Below, one piece after another: positions 1 through 11,978 of a stretch of 64,000 nucleotides of DNA. The stretch comes from Ancistrus triradiatus (Eukaryota > Chordata > Actinopteri > Siluriformes > Loricariidae). The notes under the pieces were generated by a model. That model was not told the DNA's origin and made no database searches. It was given only the letters and a program-made list of their open reading frames with translations. Positions within the stretch are counted from its first letter, which is position 1; every line of letters begins with the position of its first letter. The DNA is taken from NCBI GenBank assembly GCA_025084515.1, contig JAJAGP010000864.1, positions 1-64,000 of the forward strand. The letters are read 5' to 3'. The translations under genes were made by a program, and so were the position numbers.

Positions 1-75
1 GAACTAATCATCAGTTATTCTGTGTTAACAGTTCCTGCAGCTTTAATTAAAACCCTGCACTGTGTTTGTCTTTAG

Positions 76-165
76 GAAATGGAGAATCAACGCATCGATC
101 ACTGTAACAAGATGTCATACAGCAGCGGAGTGTCGACTCTCCTCGCTTCCACTGGCTCCAACTGA
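76..165 (+). CDS. Last exon of a chemerin-like gene (partial; 5' exons outside window)
   Basis: A 90-nt exon follows a consensus acceptor (tttgtctttag) and runs in phase 0 to TGA at 163-165, encoding 30 codons. It has the same length, phase and layout as exon 4 of the complete gene at 1794-3402. The two share a cysteine (HCNK here, HCEK there) followed by KMSYSSG, after which the tails diverge. This is therefore the 3' end of a tandem paralogue whose other exons lie to the left of the window. The family assignment rests on the neighbouring complete copy. The product would be a secreted cystatin-fold protein; its C-terminal tail ends LLASTGSN. Confidence 0.75.
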   Translation, partial: EMENQRIDHCNKMSYSSGVSTLLASTGSN

Positions 166-1793
166 ACATCACGACAAACACAGTGACAGAGCTGCAATGT
201 CATCACTGTGCAGGAGGCTTCCTACATAGGGAACCTACCCAGGCAGTGAGAATGATGCTGTGTCGTTCAGGAGTAAATAGAAACTGTGATTTTATTACAA
301 TGTGTGATGAAGGTCAATAATTGTGATACAAAATGTAATATGTAATCTAACCTGCGTTAATGAAACTTTCGTCACAAAAGCGATTTAAACAATGTTTTTC
401 ATAAGATGAACTTTACCATAACTGCCATAAATCAGACTTGGATATAAAGGTATTTTTATGTATTAGAATATATAGCATAAGCCTCTCCAGTGGCTCTGTG
501 ATGAGAGCCAGCTGCTGGAAACGCCAGCTCCTGAGTTCCTGGGTTCAAATCCCAGATGATGCTGTGAATTTAGGCTCCTGACTGTCTCCTTGTACCCTGA
601 CTAGCAAAAGCAAGGGTAAAACAGGATGCTTTGCTTTTAATATGATTTGCTTTATATATTGTATTTTTCCTTATCCTTAAATGTAAAATTAAAACTGTAT
701 TCATATCAAACTGATTTATTTTTCTTTAAATAAATAACCGTTTTTAGATCATGATCAGTTCCAACACTTGTTGAATTTGTCCCTGCAGACTGCTTTCCTT
801 ATAAATGGGATTCAAGAAAGTCCGATATTTTTAATGGTTAGAATAAACTTAAGTGCTGCTTCATATTGAAATGTTGTGATTTTAACGGATCTACAGAGTT
901 CATTTTTTAATAAATTGCTTTTTTTAAGAGTTTGTTTGCACATATCGTTTAGCAGTCACTCAGTCTGATATTTTTGGCCACTTTTAGGAAGCAGAGAAGG
1001 TTACTAATATGGCTCTTTTGAAAGTGTATCTTATAAGGGAAAATGTTTTAAGCAGGTGGAGTTTGGCAGCGGAAGTTTTACAACAAAAACAATAAAATGA
1101 CACTGCACAGTGACAGTGTTACCAACGAACACGTCTTCACTGGAATTACAGGGTACTGAGGAGGCTTTGCATTCTGGGGTGCAGCTAAGGAAGTGTCCAA
1201 ATTTGAGATGGGAGTATCCTTGATTGGCAAAAAAAAACAAAAAAAACAATACCCCCCCCAAAAATTGTTGCGATTTTACATCCCTGTTTATGTTATTTGT
1301 AACATTATTTGCTTTATTGCTTATCATTTTTAAATACTTCATTACTAAAATGCCACACAAGCAAAACTGGGGTCTGGAGTCTTGACATCACTCTTCTCAT
1401 GCCTATGGTGATATGAGATGTTGATCAACTAATCACATTATTTTAGGAGAGATTAGAGATGATGTCACTAAAGAGAATAAATTCACATCATGTTTCACTT
1501 TTTGTTTTACAGACACTACAATACAGGCATAAATGATAAATCTAAACTCTTATTAATTAGAGAATTTCTCTATTAGTGTGAAAGTGAGCACAGTTATTTC
1601 GGGGCAGACAGGGAGGGGCAAATGAGGCAGACAATGGGGTTGAAAGGGAGGGGAAGATTTCCTGTTGCACAATCAGTTTCCTGTTTTTCTCCCGGACTGA
1701 TTTCCAGAGAAACGAAATTCACAGTAAATAAGAGTCGGGCTGAAGTGCAGGAACAAGACCCCAAACATCAGACTTCAGTGTACAGTGTGTATC
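166..1793. other. Intergenic stretch between the two chemerin-like copies
   Basis: No coding exon was recognised. It holds a tRNA-headed SINE (483-640), an A-rich/C-run patch near 1228-1263 and otherwise AT-rich sequence. The last 100 bases should contain the promoter of the downstream gene; an AT-rich AGTAAATAAGA at about 1722-1732 is the only TATA-like candidate. Confidence 0.5.
483..640 (+). mobile_element. tRNA-derived SINE, family 1
   Basis: An A-box-like TGGCTCTGTGATGAGAGC and a B-box-like GGTTCAAATCCC lie about 40 bases apart, as in the tRNA head of a SINE. A body follows, ending in acaggatgctttgc. A related reverse-strand copy is at 3993-4216, and a body fragment is at about 2610-2715. 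Confidence 0.6.
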
Positions 1794-3402
1794 ATGTTGG
1801 TGTTTGTGTTAGCCGTGTTATTAGGTGTAGTTTGTGGTTCTGATTTGAATCAGCTCTCAAATGAGTACAGAGCCGGTTCAGAACTTGCATTGCAGCAAAT
1901 CAACAACCATCCAGGTCTTCAGAATCATTTTTTGTTCTTCAAGAGCCTCACACAGTCCGACATCGACGTGAGTCTGAATTTATTTACTTAACTGATCACT
2001 AACTCATCTGTCTGAGCTGAGCTGTCTGTGATCTGTATGTGGTGTGGTTTATTGTCAGGAGTATGATATTAGTTGTTCCTTATTGTATATTATTGTTGGT
2101 TGTCTATGTGTGTTGGCTGTAGGTGGGATTTGGATCGAAGTTCTTGTTTCATCAGTTCCTTCTGAAGCCAACCAAATGCCATAAAGGAACAAAGGACGCT
2201 GATCAGAGCAAGTGCCCTTTCAGAAACGACAGAGTGAGTTTAATCCTCGCTTTACAGGATCAGGACCACAACAGTTACATCTGTAATTATTCCCTCACCT
2301 AACCCTCAACTGACACTCATAAAACCTTCATCAAGCCCTGATCTAACACTCACCTATCCTTTATCTAACCTTCATTTAACTTTCATCTAAACTCCATCTA
2401 AGCCTGATCTAACACTCATCAAACCTCACCTGACTTTCATCTAACTTTCATCAACTTTCACTGTCACCTAAGCTTCAATCTTGTCTTCATCTTAATCAAC
2501 CCTTATCTAACCTCCAACTAAACCTGATCTAACCTTCCCTGATGGCACGTGCAACCTGAAAGTCTGATGGTACAGTTACAGAACCTTAATATGGACTGTC
2601 TGGGGTGTACCTCTGCCTACATCCTCTGAATTCTGGGAAAGCTCCAGACTACACCAACCACCCCCCACCCCACAATCCTGACTAAAAACAGGGTAAAATG
2701 GATGCTTTGCTTTCCCCCAAGCCAGTTGCCATACAGTTAAATTAAGGCATCTATACTAAAATCTAGCACTCATTAATCTTAACGGATACAGTAATGGAAC
2801 AGAGCTTATTGCAGAAGTTTATTTAATCAGATATTTAATCTGATATTTGAGCAGGATTTTGTACAAGTGTAGGTTGCTGAAATTGTTTTGTTAACTATAA
2901 TCAGTCTTTGTGTTGTTTTTTAGCCACTGATCGACTGTGTGACCTGCTATAAAATGTTTAATGGTGAGATTGAGCAAAACCCAAAGCCATACATCCACTG
3001 CGTCCTCAAACCGACACTCACCAAGGTGCGAGACACATTTTATGGTTTGATTTTTACTTAAGTGTCAATCCTATATGGATTTTATATTATCAACTTCTTA
3101 TTATTTGAGAGTTTAAAGTAGTTCTGATCTAATTATTGTCTATACTTATGATAAAGCTCCACTAATTATCAAACAGTAATGATTTTAATTATTTGATTTT
3201 AAATAATTAAAATGAGCTTCATTTCAGTGTGATTATGCAGTTAGTAAGGTTTGTTATATTGCTTAATATCAGAACCTTTTTTGTTTTGTATGTGTGTGTG
3301 TGTGTGTTACAGGAGATGAAGTCACAGAGAAAGAATCATTGTGAGAAAATGAGTTACAGCAGCGGATCAGCCAGCGTTCTGACCGTCCGCAAGCCTGCAT
3401 AA
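1794..3402 (+). CDS. rarres2: Chemerin-like secreted protein (retinoic acid receptor responder 2-like), 158 aa
   Basis: Four exons with GT-AG borders, all in phase 0: 1794-1967, 2123-2233, 2924-3025 and 3313-3402. They give 158 codons plus stop. Residues 1-15 are a hydrophobic signal peptide (LVFVLAVLLGVVCG). The mature part has six cysteines (77, 89, 100, 103, 121, 139), including the CPFRNDRPLIDC and KPYIHC motifs, in the cystatin-like arrangement typical of fish chemerin. The family is known as a chemoattractant and adipokine that is activated by C-terminal cleavage. Here the C-terminus is KMSYSSG plus a short basic tail and has no obvious counterpart of the mammalian activating peptide. 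The start was chosen because it is the only ATG that gives a signal peptide. A partial paralogue lies upstream (76-165). Another cystatin-fold secreted protein is the alternative. Confidence 0.75.
2285..2540. repeat. Degenerate short tandem repeat in intron 2 of the chemerin-like gene
   Basis: Runs of a diverged unit of about 14-16 bases resembling CATCTAACCTTCATCTAA repeat through this part of the intron, so it is an old, decayed minisatellite. A SINE body fragment follows at about 2610-2715. Confidence 0.6.
3290..3312 (+). promoter_or_regulatory. (TG)n tract forming the 3' splice site of chemerin-like exon 4
   Basis: Alternating TG runs to within about five bases of the acceptor (..tgtgttacag). 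This is the place of the polypyrimidine tract. Similar tracts precede four other exons in this window. Confidence 0.6.
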
Positions 3403-3478
3403 AAACAATAAGAATTTATTTACATGTTAAACTACTACTACTAATACTTTATTCAGTTGTTTCTTAAAAATGTGTGTC

Positions 3479-3517
<39 letters not shown>

Positions 3518-3992
3518 GTGTATGTTAATCACATCTACAGTAGAATCAATAACCCTACATTGCTAAATCTGAATCCAGACAGTGGTAAATGGCTATGTTT
3601 TAGACTGGCAGCTCAGATTGGATCTGAGCTCCATTGTGACTTGACCTGGACAGAGTTTATACAGATTCATGGAATTTGACTATTCCCAATTCATTTCATA
3701 GCACATTCATATATGTTTCAAATCGGATCATATAGTATGCAAACACATCAGAGCCAGTGCAAAATCAAACGTCTAAAACTTAGTACAAAGAGAGTAAAGT
3801 TCATTACCATGACTGGACTTTGCCCTTAAATAAATCATAATCTTTTGTACAATATCTATGTTAATATCTCTAACTGGCTCTTACTCCTGTTCCACATCAC
3901 TGAGCACAGAGTCTGGATACACCTATTTGCCCTGCAGTTTGAACATAGCCAAATCACTGGATTTTAATCTGTATCATTTAATCTAAACATGA

Positions 3993-4216
3993 ATTAGCAA
4001 TGCAAAGCATCCCATTTAACTACCCCCACTTACAGTGTTAAGGGGAAAAGGGGAAGATTTGAGATAAAGCCTAGACAGGTCGCTAGCCAATCGCAGGGTT
4101 CCATAAACGCACCACTCGACCTTTGTGTTGCAAGCTCCATCTGGGATTTGAATCTAGGCCCTCAGACACTGCTGTTTCCAGTAGCTAGTTCTCAAAACTG
4201 AGCCACTGAGCTCCTT
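3993..4216 (-). mobile_element. tRNA-derived SINE, family 1 (reverse copy)
   Basis: Reading the minus strand gives an A-box-like gctcagt (plus: actgagccactgagc at 4198-4212) and a B-box (plus: gggatttgaatct at 4143-4155). The body ends in a reverse complement of the gatgctttgc tail seen at 483-640. Confidence 0.55.
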
Positions 4217-4234
4217 AAACCCGAATAAAACAAC

Positions 4235-4400
4235 CTGAATCTGTATCTCTGAATCTGAATCTTTGTCTCTGACTCAGGAAATCTGAATCTGTTTTACTGA
4301 ATCTGTGTCTGTATCACCAAATCTGAATCTGTATCACTGAATCTGAATCAGTAAATCTGAATCTTTATAATCAAATCTTGATCTGAATCACTGATTTTGA
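4235..4400. repeat. Degenerate CTGAATCTG-type minisatellite
   Basis: About a dozen diverged units such as 'ctgaatctgtatcactgaat' follow one another. The copy period is about 12-18 bases. No open frame is implied. Confidence 0.65.
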
Positions 4401-4800
4401 ATCTAAATCACAAATACAAATATTTTCTAAATAAAAAAACTAACACACACTTTCTGTAGTTTCAAACATAAGTATGACACATCTGTGAACATTCAAATAA
4501 ACAATCAAGTTCTGAAACCTTCCTCTGCTAAGGTGCCGAAACTTTTGTACACATCAAATGTATTTAATTCTGATTTGTTTAGGTTTTAAAATATTTTATA
4601 TTGAAGTTACTTCATGTAGTGGTTATGTAACATCATTTCATTTCCCAATAAATGATTGGGTTACTACAAACTCATTCATCATTAATGTAGAAATTAACAT
4701 AAGATTAGCTAATGATAATAGCATGCTAAACTTTAAGTTAAATTTCCAGCATAATAAGCTCAGTTTTACTGAAACACACACTAAAATATGAAGAACTTTA

Positions 4801-6394
4801 CCTAATAAAGATAAATGTTATACACAATATTCAACTCACCAGCCAAAGGGCTTAGTCAGCTATTGTTAACTTCTGTGTAATCACATGTTGGATGCTGGAA
4901 TGCAGGTCAAGAAGCAAAACGAAAAAACTGAGCAAACTCGCTTTGTTCTTTTGGTCTGTTTGAGTGCGGGCTCTAAACCACTCCTTTAGAGATAGATCAT
5001 TTTGATGCTTTTGGGTAATTTGTAATCCCCTTCCATGCATGTGAGCACTAGTCGGAACAGGCTTCCTCCTTCCCGCTCCCAGTTCGTGTCTGGAACTGTT
5101 TTCAACTCCTACGAGAGATACTTATCGCAGTTACGGACATGTTCTAAATAAGAGTTCTGCAAACTTTCTCGTTGGGCTGTTTCTTCCTTGATGTTCGATT
5201 TTATAACTGTTTATAACATATTTGTGGAAGTTAACTGTGCCTGGCAGTTTTACCACCGCCGTGCTATACATTTCCATATGACAGTAAATACTTGTGCATA
5301 TTTGAAGTCTTGCTTCCTCCCTGCCCTTTTTCCTCACCGCACGCTTCTGAATCGACATCAGTTCCTGGGTTAATTAAGACAGTGAGAAGTTTATCCTCAT
5401 GAGGAAGTTCAGCTTATTTTACCATCAGTTAATAAGTCAATTATTGTCATTAAATGAATTAATGTATTACAGTAACACCTGTGCCAGAAAAGCAAACACA
5501 TCATTTTCAATCCAATTTTGCATTGTATCAGGTAAATTTTGTTATATAGTTCTGTAGAGTTTTAGGGTATAATTGTTATACAAGTGTTACTCAAATTTTA
5601 AATAGTATTGCTAGTGTTGGATTTTGATATTATTCTATATATTTTGGACAGTACTTTAGTTTTGGATTAGATATTGATTTCTTATCAGTATTAACCTTGG
5701 GACGACCAAGACTCAAAAAGGGACCCAACCTCCTCAGATGAAAAAATGTAAGAATTAAACCAAGTTATCCAATTAACAGGGTTATAGTAATCGTTTAAAT
5801 AAATAGATGCTAAATAAATATTAACAGAAATAACCTTTTTAAATAACGTAATAATTAAAATAAAATATAATAAATATGTAGACTAATAAATTAGAGATAA
5901 TATTATAGAAGTATTATAAAACAGAATATAAAACTATAGAACATAAGACAATAGTGCAAACGAATAAAATATTGAACTAACATGCATATATGCTATTAAT
6001 GGAGAGAGGTCTTGCATAATTTCGGTTAGGTTGATCTTACAATATATACTGTAACAGATCTAAGTTGTTTAATGTTTATTAAACTGCAGGGAAAGTGGTG
6101 CTTTATTATTTGACTTGGATTAAGCATGGAAACTGAATGAATGGTTTCAACTGTTACTATTTTTATGTTAATACATTATGTATTGTTAGAGAATATTAAA
6201 TGGTGAATAAATGGTTGGGTTTTGAAGTGTTAGAGAGCTGGAAGTTTGTATGTTGTTTGTCTGGATGTTAGAAAGTTAATCTTTAGTTCATATTCTGTGA
6301 GTTACTAAGATTAAGAGATTTTCAAGAGAAAGCTGATCAGGATCAGGATTAGAAATAATATAATATAAAAAAAATTGTTATATATATTTATAAT
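4801..6394. other. AT-rich non-coding stretch with repeat fragments
   Basis: No exon was recognised. At 5698-5735 there is a fragment ('ccaagactcaaaaaggga') of the interspersed repeat seen more fully at 45685-45960. From 5750 to 6060 the DNA is extremely AT-rich. From about 6235 it resembles 15270 onward, where a duplicated block begins. Confidence 0.45.
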
Positions 6395-7985
6395 ATAACA
6401 AAGGTTATTTAAGTAACCAGACATACAAACTCTTCTGAGTTAAAGCTCAGCATCCAAATGAACATACTGGTCAAGCATTTTACAAACACCATTCTTTCAG
6501 TTTTATTAAGTAGATCCCAAACCTTTCCCGTGAATAACCTGCAATGGTATGCAGTAAAAAGAGAAGAAAAGAGGTTAAAGAAAAATGAAAAATAAAATAC
6601 TTTTAGAGTTATTATATCAAACATTTTAATAAAAGCAATTTTGGAACAGAATGTGTTGCTATACCTCCTAAGACAGCATTTAGACAAGAGTGCAGTACAG
6701 GATGCCTTTGGAAGGGTGCGAAAAACACAACCTGAACTAAAGGGGCTACCACAAGATTTTGAAGTGCCATGCAATAGGCCCTACCTTCTGATCTACCCCT
6801 AGTTGGTCACGGTTTCATCCACACAGCAAGACACTGAAGTAAATTTAGTTTGAGAAAAAAATTCATCATTAAGAAATAATTATTTTTAACAAAACCATAT
6901 GTCACAATTATTGTCACCCCTGGAAATTCTTAGAAATGCAACATGCATATTTCCATTTATATTTGCGTTTTTAAGTTTCAGAGTGTAATCCATCACAGAT
7001 TTCCTACAGCTGTTTCACTGGTATCATCAAATTTTCTTAGTTGTTCTTTAAAAACCCCCGTATCTACAGTTAGGGGAATAATTAAAAAGTTCTGATCAAG
7101 TGGAATTGTGATGAGAGGCAAAACTACCATCAGATGTCACCTACATGCAAACAGATTTTTTGGAAATCCTGCCTTAAAAAAAACCTTTCCTCTCATCTAA
7201 CCACAAATGTAAGCGCCTTGGACTTTGACTGGAACCGTCGTGTATGATCAGATAAAGCAAAAATTAAGAGTTTGGTTTGGTGTTTTTCCTCCAAAGGCCC
7301 TGGGAACCTTGCTAGGGTTCATGGTATCATGGACTCATAAAATACTATGACATTTTAAATCGAAATCTGCCAAGAAACTAAAACTGGGTGGTCATTGGAT
7401 CTTCCAGAAAGACAGTGCTCCAAAATATATGTCCAGATAAACATAAAAACAGATGAACAAAAAATCATGCTGAAAATGGCCTTCTCAGTCCCCTGATCTA
7501 AAACCTGTGGGATGTGCCAGAAGGTAGAGGACCTGGGACACTTGAGCATCTAGAGAGAGTCTAGTAAAGAGGAATGGTCTCAAATTCATTGCCCTGTTTT
7601 ATCCAACCTTAGAAGATCTTATAAGAGTAAGTATTTTTTTGGCAATGGGAGGTCGTACAGAATATTAAATGTAGGAATGCTAATAACTGTGGCACATGTT
7701 GTTTGGTTAAAAATAATAATTTCTTGATGAGGGATACTTTTATTTTATGTATATATGGCTGTCCATAGGGTCGGGCTGATATGTTCTGTTAACAAATTAA
7801 TTTAAAGGCTTGGCATCAATGGGAAACGGTTTGATATGTAGATTAAGTTTATCTGAAAAGGCTCATCTCATGACGTTAGACCATTATCTCGTTTACTTGA
7901 TTAGCCATTAAATAACCAGTGGCTGTGGTAATGTTTTTGAATAGGATTTTCATACGGAACAAGAGTGAATGAGCCTTCCTACTTG
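6395..7985. repeat. Duplicated block, copy 1 (partner at 15853-17340)
   Basis: Starting at 'taacaaaggttatttaagtaacca', this block matches the second copy nearly base for base over long runs with small indels. It includes the decayed Tc1-like element and the flank up to 'ccagtggctgtggtaatgt'. It could be an old segmental duplication or two copies of one larger transposon family. Confidence 0.7.
6895..7750 (+). pseudogene. Decayed Tc1-like transposase, copy 1
   Basis: Plus-strand text around 7385-7440 reads as the DDE-region stretch of a Tc1 transposase (FQKDSAPKYM, compare the QxDNxPxH motif). It is followed by QSPDLKPV at about 7485-7510, with stops and indels throughout. Upstream text at 7200-7330 matches the GxxxGPGNLxxVHGIMD stretch of the same family. 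'tgtcacaattattgtcaccc' near 6901 may be the terminal repeat. It is not functional. Confidence 0.6.
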
Positions 7986-8014
7986 GACCTAACCTAACCT
8001 GAACAGCAGATTTT

Positions 8015-8175
8015 TTTGTCATCGAAGCTGATTCTTTTGGTCTGAGTCAGTTGCTTTTCCAAACCAGGTCAATCAGATAAAATTGAAATGATACAGAATT
8101 CATCCTAAAAAAGGAAGCAAGCCGTACTGACTATATTAAAAAATCAAAACTATCTATCTGAAGCGTTGAGAGTTA
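8015..8175. repeat. Short repeat also present at 15405-15540
   Basis: 'gtctgagtcagttgcttttccaaacc' style text and the following AAAAAGGAAGCAAG resemble 15440-15510. It lies after the Tc1 fossil here but before it in the second copy, so block order differs between the two regions. Confidence 0.45.
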
Positions 8176-8329
8176 GAAGTATGAAGGAAGGTCATATTTA
8201 TTTAGAAGCTCAGCATCTGATGCTTGTGTTTATTTTAAACCAGTCTCTTGTGGAACTATAACTGAATGACATTGCGCAACACACTATTTTTCTTCGATTT
8301 TTAGTTTTCCACCTGATTTTCGGTATGTA

Positions 8330-9720
8330 TCTCTATCTCCTCCCCTACAGTTTTCGAGTATATCGACACGGGACACACGGTCCGGCAATGTTTCGGAGAA
8401 GTGTGCTTGTTTCATAGCTAGAGAAATGTTTGTGCGCACTCACCCGCTACACTCGCATTTGTGCGAAAAAAAAGTCCCATTCACTTGCAATGGGAAATTT
8501 TTTTTTAAACTGCCGTAACTCGGTCAATTTTGGAGCTACAAACACGAAAAATCGGCACGCGGACCTGTGTTCACCAACAGCCCCTCAGATCACTTTCGCA
8601 CAAGTGCACACTCTTTGAACACTTCCTAGACTTTTTCAAAATCACTCCATTCATTCTCTATGGCCCACTAGCTAGAGTGCACACTCTAGCCTTGAGTGAA
8701 AATCCATTAAATGCAGTTTTTTTCACTGAACAAACATGTCTAAAACCCTGATCTTTCATCTAAAAACTCAATTTAAGCTGCAAATGGACAGATACTGTCC
8801 CCTTCATAATCAGCCACTTATTCTTTTCTTCCGTAAAAACCAACTTTTTTTCGAGTTTAAATGACGATTGTTCCAACTAGGACTGACACTCCCTCATGCA
8901 CAGCCATGTACAATTTTGAACGGCGAGGCTCCTTTTTGTCAGTTTTTCACTTTGTGGTTTAACCTGTCATAACCTTTGGCCCTTTTTCGTCAATCCCATC
9001 ATCTTATACAGTAGCGATCTGCAAGGGGCCTCTCTCACACAAAACGTTTCAAGAGAATTGATTGGTTCCATAATTTTTTGAGTTATTACCATTTGTTGAG
9101 AGGTGCAAAATCGCTTGAAAGTCACTCTCTAAATGTCTTGCTTCCACTGTTTTCGCGGAACAAACGTGTGTAAAATCATTAACTTTCACCTAGAAACTCC
9201 ATTTTTAAATTCTAAGGTAGACAACTTTTTTTTGTTTTCCCCTTCAATTACACATCCTAATATCTCGTCGTTCAACAAATTACTTCGCCAGTTTATGTAG
9301 CTTTTGTTTGACACCTCTGAAAGGGAAGGGCCGACCAGAATGGGGGCTTCCATTCATTTTTGATTCAAACACACAACGCAGGGCCACGCCCACACACAAA
9401 GAACACATCGCAATGAAATATGGATCTCTACCTTACATTGCAACAACATGTTTTATACGAAAGCTTGATCATTACGGTAAAATATTGTAATTAATTTAAA
9501 CTGTCCAAACCTTTAAGTCGAGATTAACCAATCACTTGCATCCACACACACCGATCACGAGAGTAAAACATGCCGGCACACCGAAACCGGTTCATTCACT
9601 ATTGTTCACTACACACAGCTCCTCCTACACTCTAAAGGCCAGAACAGCTCTTATTTAAATCGCATTACATACAATTACTTCTACATGGCTTTATAAATCG
9701 TCAGGAAAGAATATATATAG
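8330..9720. repeat. Unclassified long repeat with internal repetition
   Basis: This stretch contrasts with its flanks: it has phrases such as 'cccattcacttgcaatggga', 'gccgtaactcggtcaatttt' and 'cattcattctctatggccca'. A part near 8705-8775 (gaacaaacatgtctaaaa, ctaaaaactc) recurs near 9160-9205 (gaacaaacgtgtgtaaaa, ctagaaactc), so there is an internal period of roughly 450 bases. Short open frames are present but look like no family I know. I cannot place it in a transposon class. Confidence 0.45.
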
Positions 9721-9879
9721 AGATAATAAATTTCATGCATTAACGATGCACTACGGCCGTTTTCTCAATACCAAGTACCCAACTTCGAACTGCATACTTC
9801 CTAACTCTGGATAGGAACTTACTTGTTTGCGTACTACCACCGAGGGCAAAGATGTTACCTGCAAGGACATTTTTTGCCC

Positions 9880-10870
9880 TACAGCCATGACATTTGGCAG
9901 GCTTGGTCCGGTTGCAATCTAAAGTGACATGTGGATGCCTCATCGGGGCACTTGAGGACCTCGGCGGACACTGGGGCTCGAGGCGGGCCCCAATGACTGT
10001 AACTCAGTCCATTATTGACCTATGGCCACAACATTCACAGCCTTGTCCCGGTGCAATCTGAGGTGAAATGTTGAGTGCCCATATAAACGCCCCAGAGAAC
10101 CCCGGCTGGCACTGGGGCCGCTGGCGGGCCAAGAATACCCGAAGTAACTCAGTCGGTTTTTCAACCTCTGTGCCACAAAATTTGGCAGGCTTGGTCTAGG
10201 GTGAAATCTAGGTAAATGCATGATGCCCATGGTGCCTTTTGGACCCGGCTGGGCACTGGGGGGCCCCTTAGCGGCCAATAGTCCGTACTCAGTCAGTTTC
10301 GCCTATGGCCACAAAATTTGCAGCTTCCATACCGGGTGCAATCTGAGATGACTTTTGATGCCGCCATGGGGCCCCTGTGGACCCCGGCAGGGCACTGGGG
10401 CCCCTGGTGGGACAATGACTGTAACTCAGTCAGTATTGATTTATGACCACAAAATTCATCAGGCTTGGTCCTGGGTGCTATCTGAGGTTATGTGTGATGC
10501 CCATGGGGCCTGTGAGGACCATCTCTGGGCACTGGAGCCCCACTGGGGCCCTTAGTCAGTTATTCACCTATGGCCACAAAATTTGGCAGGCTTGGTCCTG
10601 CGTGCAATCTGAGGTAACATATCATGCTTCTGGGGCCCATAAGGCCCCAGCATCGGCACTGGGGCCCCTGGCAGGTCATTGACCATACCTCAGTTGATTT
10701 TCAATGTTCAGCAACAAAATTCAGCAGGCTTGCTGTCCTTGAGGTCCCTGACGGGTCACTGGGGCCTCTGGAAGGTCATGGAATGTAACTCAGTCAGTTT
10801 TAGATGTAACGTTTTGTAGTTCAGCAGGCTTGGTCCCGTGTGAGGTGACTACAATGACTACAGTCAGCAT
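9880..10870. repeat. GC-rich tandem satellite, unit about 140 bp, about 7-8 copies
   Basis: The phrase 'ggcaggcttggtcc' or a close variant occurs near 9896, 10034, 10185, 10320, 10460, 10585, 10720 and 10825. Each is followed by 'gcaatctgaggt', 'gatgcccatggggcc', 'ggcactggggcccctgg' and 'gactgtaactcagtcag'. The units are diverged, and the last ones are truncated. The plus and minus open frames across it (for example 10012-10278 and 10443-10682) follow from the repeat and are not supported as genes. Confidence 0.85.
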
Positions 10871-11467
10871 TTGACCTACATACTCGATCCCTTATGCACG
10901 TCGCAGGGGGATGCACCACTGCAACACACTCGCAGTTTGTGCAGGAACTGCACTTTCTAGTTTTTTTTTATAATCCCATGATCATATGTAAATTGTACTA
11001 TAAATAATATGTTTATGCTTAAATCTGGGGTTGCAAGTTTCTGGGATTTGTTAGTTATAAGGAATTATGAGTAAGAGTTGAAGCTTTGAAGTTTCAGTTG
11101 TCATGCTTTTTTTTAAGGCGAGACTCTTTATGCTAATTCTACATTATAGTTTCAGAAAAGCTTACTGTAAGCAGTACGAGAAATAAAAGATGAAATGAGA
11201 GATGGAAGCATTATGTAATATCCTCAATCACACAGTCACACAGGTTTCAAAATTGTACAAGATTCGGTGATTACATGGTTGTAATGGTTTAATGACTGAT
11301 GGGTTGGTTTGGGTGTTTGTTTGGATGTGAAGAAGATGGAATTTTAATGGTTTTGGTTGAGGTTTGGATGGTTGTGCTTTAGCCTTAGAGAGTGAATGGT
11401 TGGATGGTTTCGGTATGTTTACGATTTGGATGGTTTATGGATGGACGTTTTTAGTGGTGGTTGTTAG
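10871..11467. other. Non-coding stretch between the satellite and the LTR element
   Basis: AT-rich DNA turns into GGATGGTTT/TTTGGATGG-like low-complexity sequence from about 11280. Similar wording reappears right after the LTR element (15255-15310), so the element probably inserted into this sequence. Confidence 0.45.
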
Positions 11468-11978
11468 TGTCACGACGGGGCCTATTAGCACCGATGAAGA
11501 CGCCGCGGTTCCACTATAATGACCATGCTTACAATTTATTTTGACACAAACCGAGGGGACAAGAACACAAGCGCAACGAAGGTATCATGTTCTCTCATGA
11601 TACAAACCAGAGGGAAACCGAACTTTAACTATAAAGTGTACAAACTCAGGGAACCAGTGGCTTTCTTTTCTCTTCTCAGTAAATACATAACAAAGAGAAA
11701 CAGTGTCTTTCCGTATTCACAAACAAGAGGGAACGGTAATTATTTACCGTAAATACACAAACAAAGGGAAGACTTTCTCGGTAACGGCACAAACTGCCTT
11801 CTTAATACTGCACAAGGCCAAACGTAATGGGCTTAAACTGCTCCACACACACACAACAAAAACCTCCAATAGCAGACACAGACCAACCGGGATTTTAAAA
11901 CGCCGGATACACACAGAACACCGGGCTTCACCCGGAGAATCAGGTTCATAACTCCAAAGGGTAATGTCTGTCCAAACA
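11468..11978 (-). repeat. 3' LTR of the minus-strand element
   Basis: Shares tgtcacgacggggcctatta at its plus-strand start, then the same order of landmarks as 14771-15247: ggttccactataatgac, aaaccgaac, aaatacataa, ggttcataactccaaa and ccaaaca. It carries many single-base differences from the partner. The plus-strand tttatt near the start is AATAAA on the element strand. Confidence 0.8.

Larger units (their letters stand above)
3403..4800. other. 3' flank of the chemerin-like gene
   Basis: Contains a (TG)n microsatellite (3484-3523), a candidate AATAAA at 3829-3834, a reverse-strand SINE (3993-4216) and a degenerate repeat (4235-4400). A remnant 'gtgccgaaacttttgtaca' near 4532 resembles a transposon end. 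No gene was recognised. Confidence 0.5.

Noticed and set aside
480..560. Possible free-standing tRNA gene
   Set aside because: A- and B-box-like words are present but the cloverleaf is poor and a SINE body follows; related copies occur elsewhere in the window.
1670..1725. Interferon-response-like words (agtttcctgtttttc, gaaacgaaa) before the chemerin-like gene
   Set aside because: Spacing does not fit the ISRE consensus; chance in an AT-rich promoter is likely.
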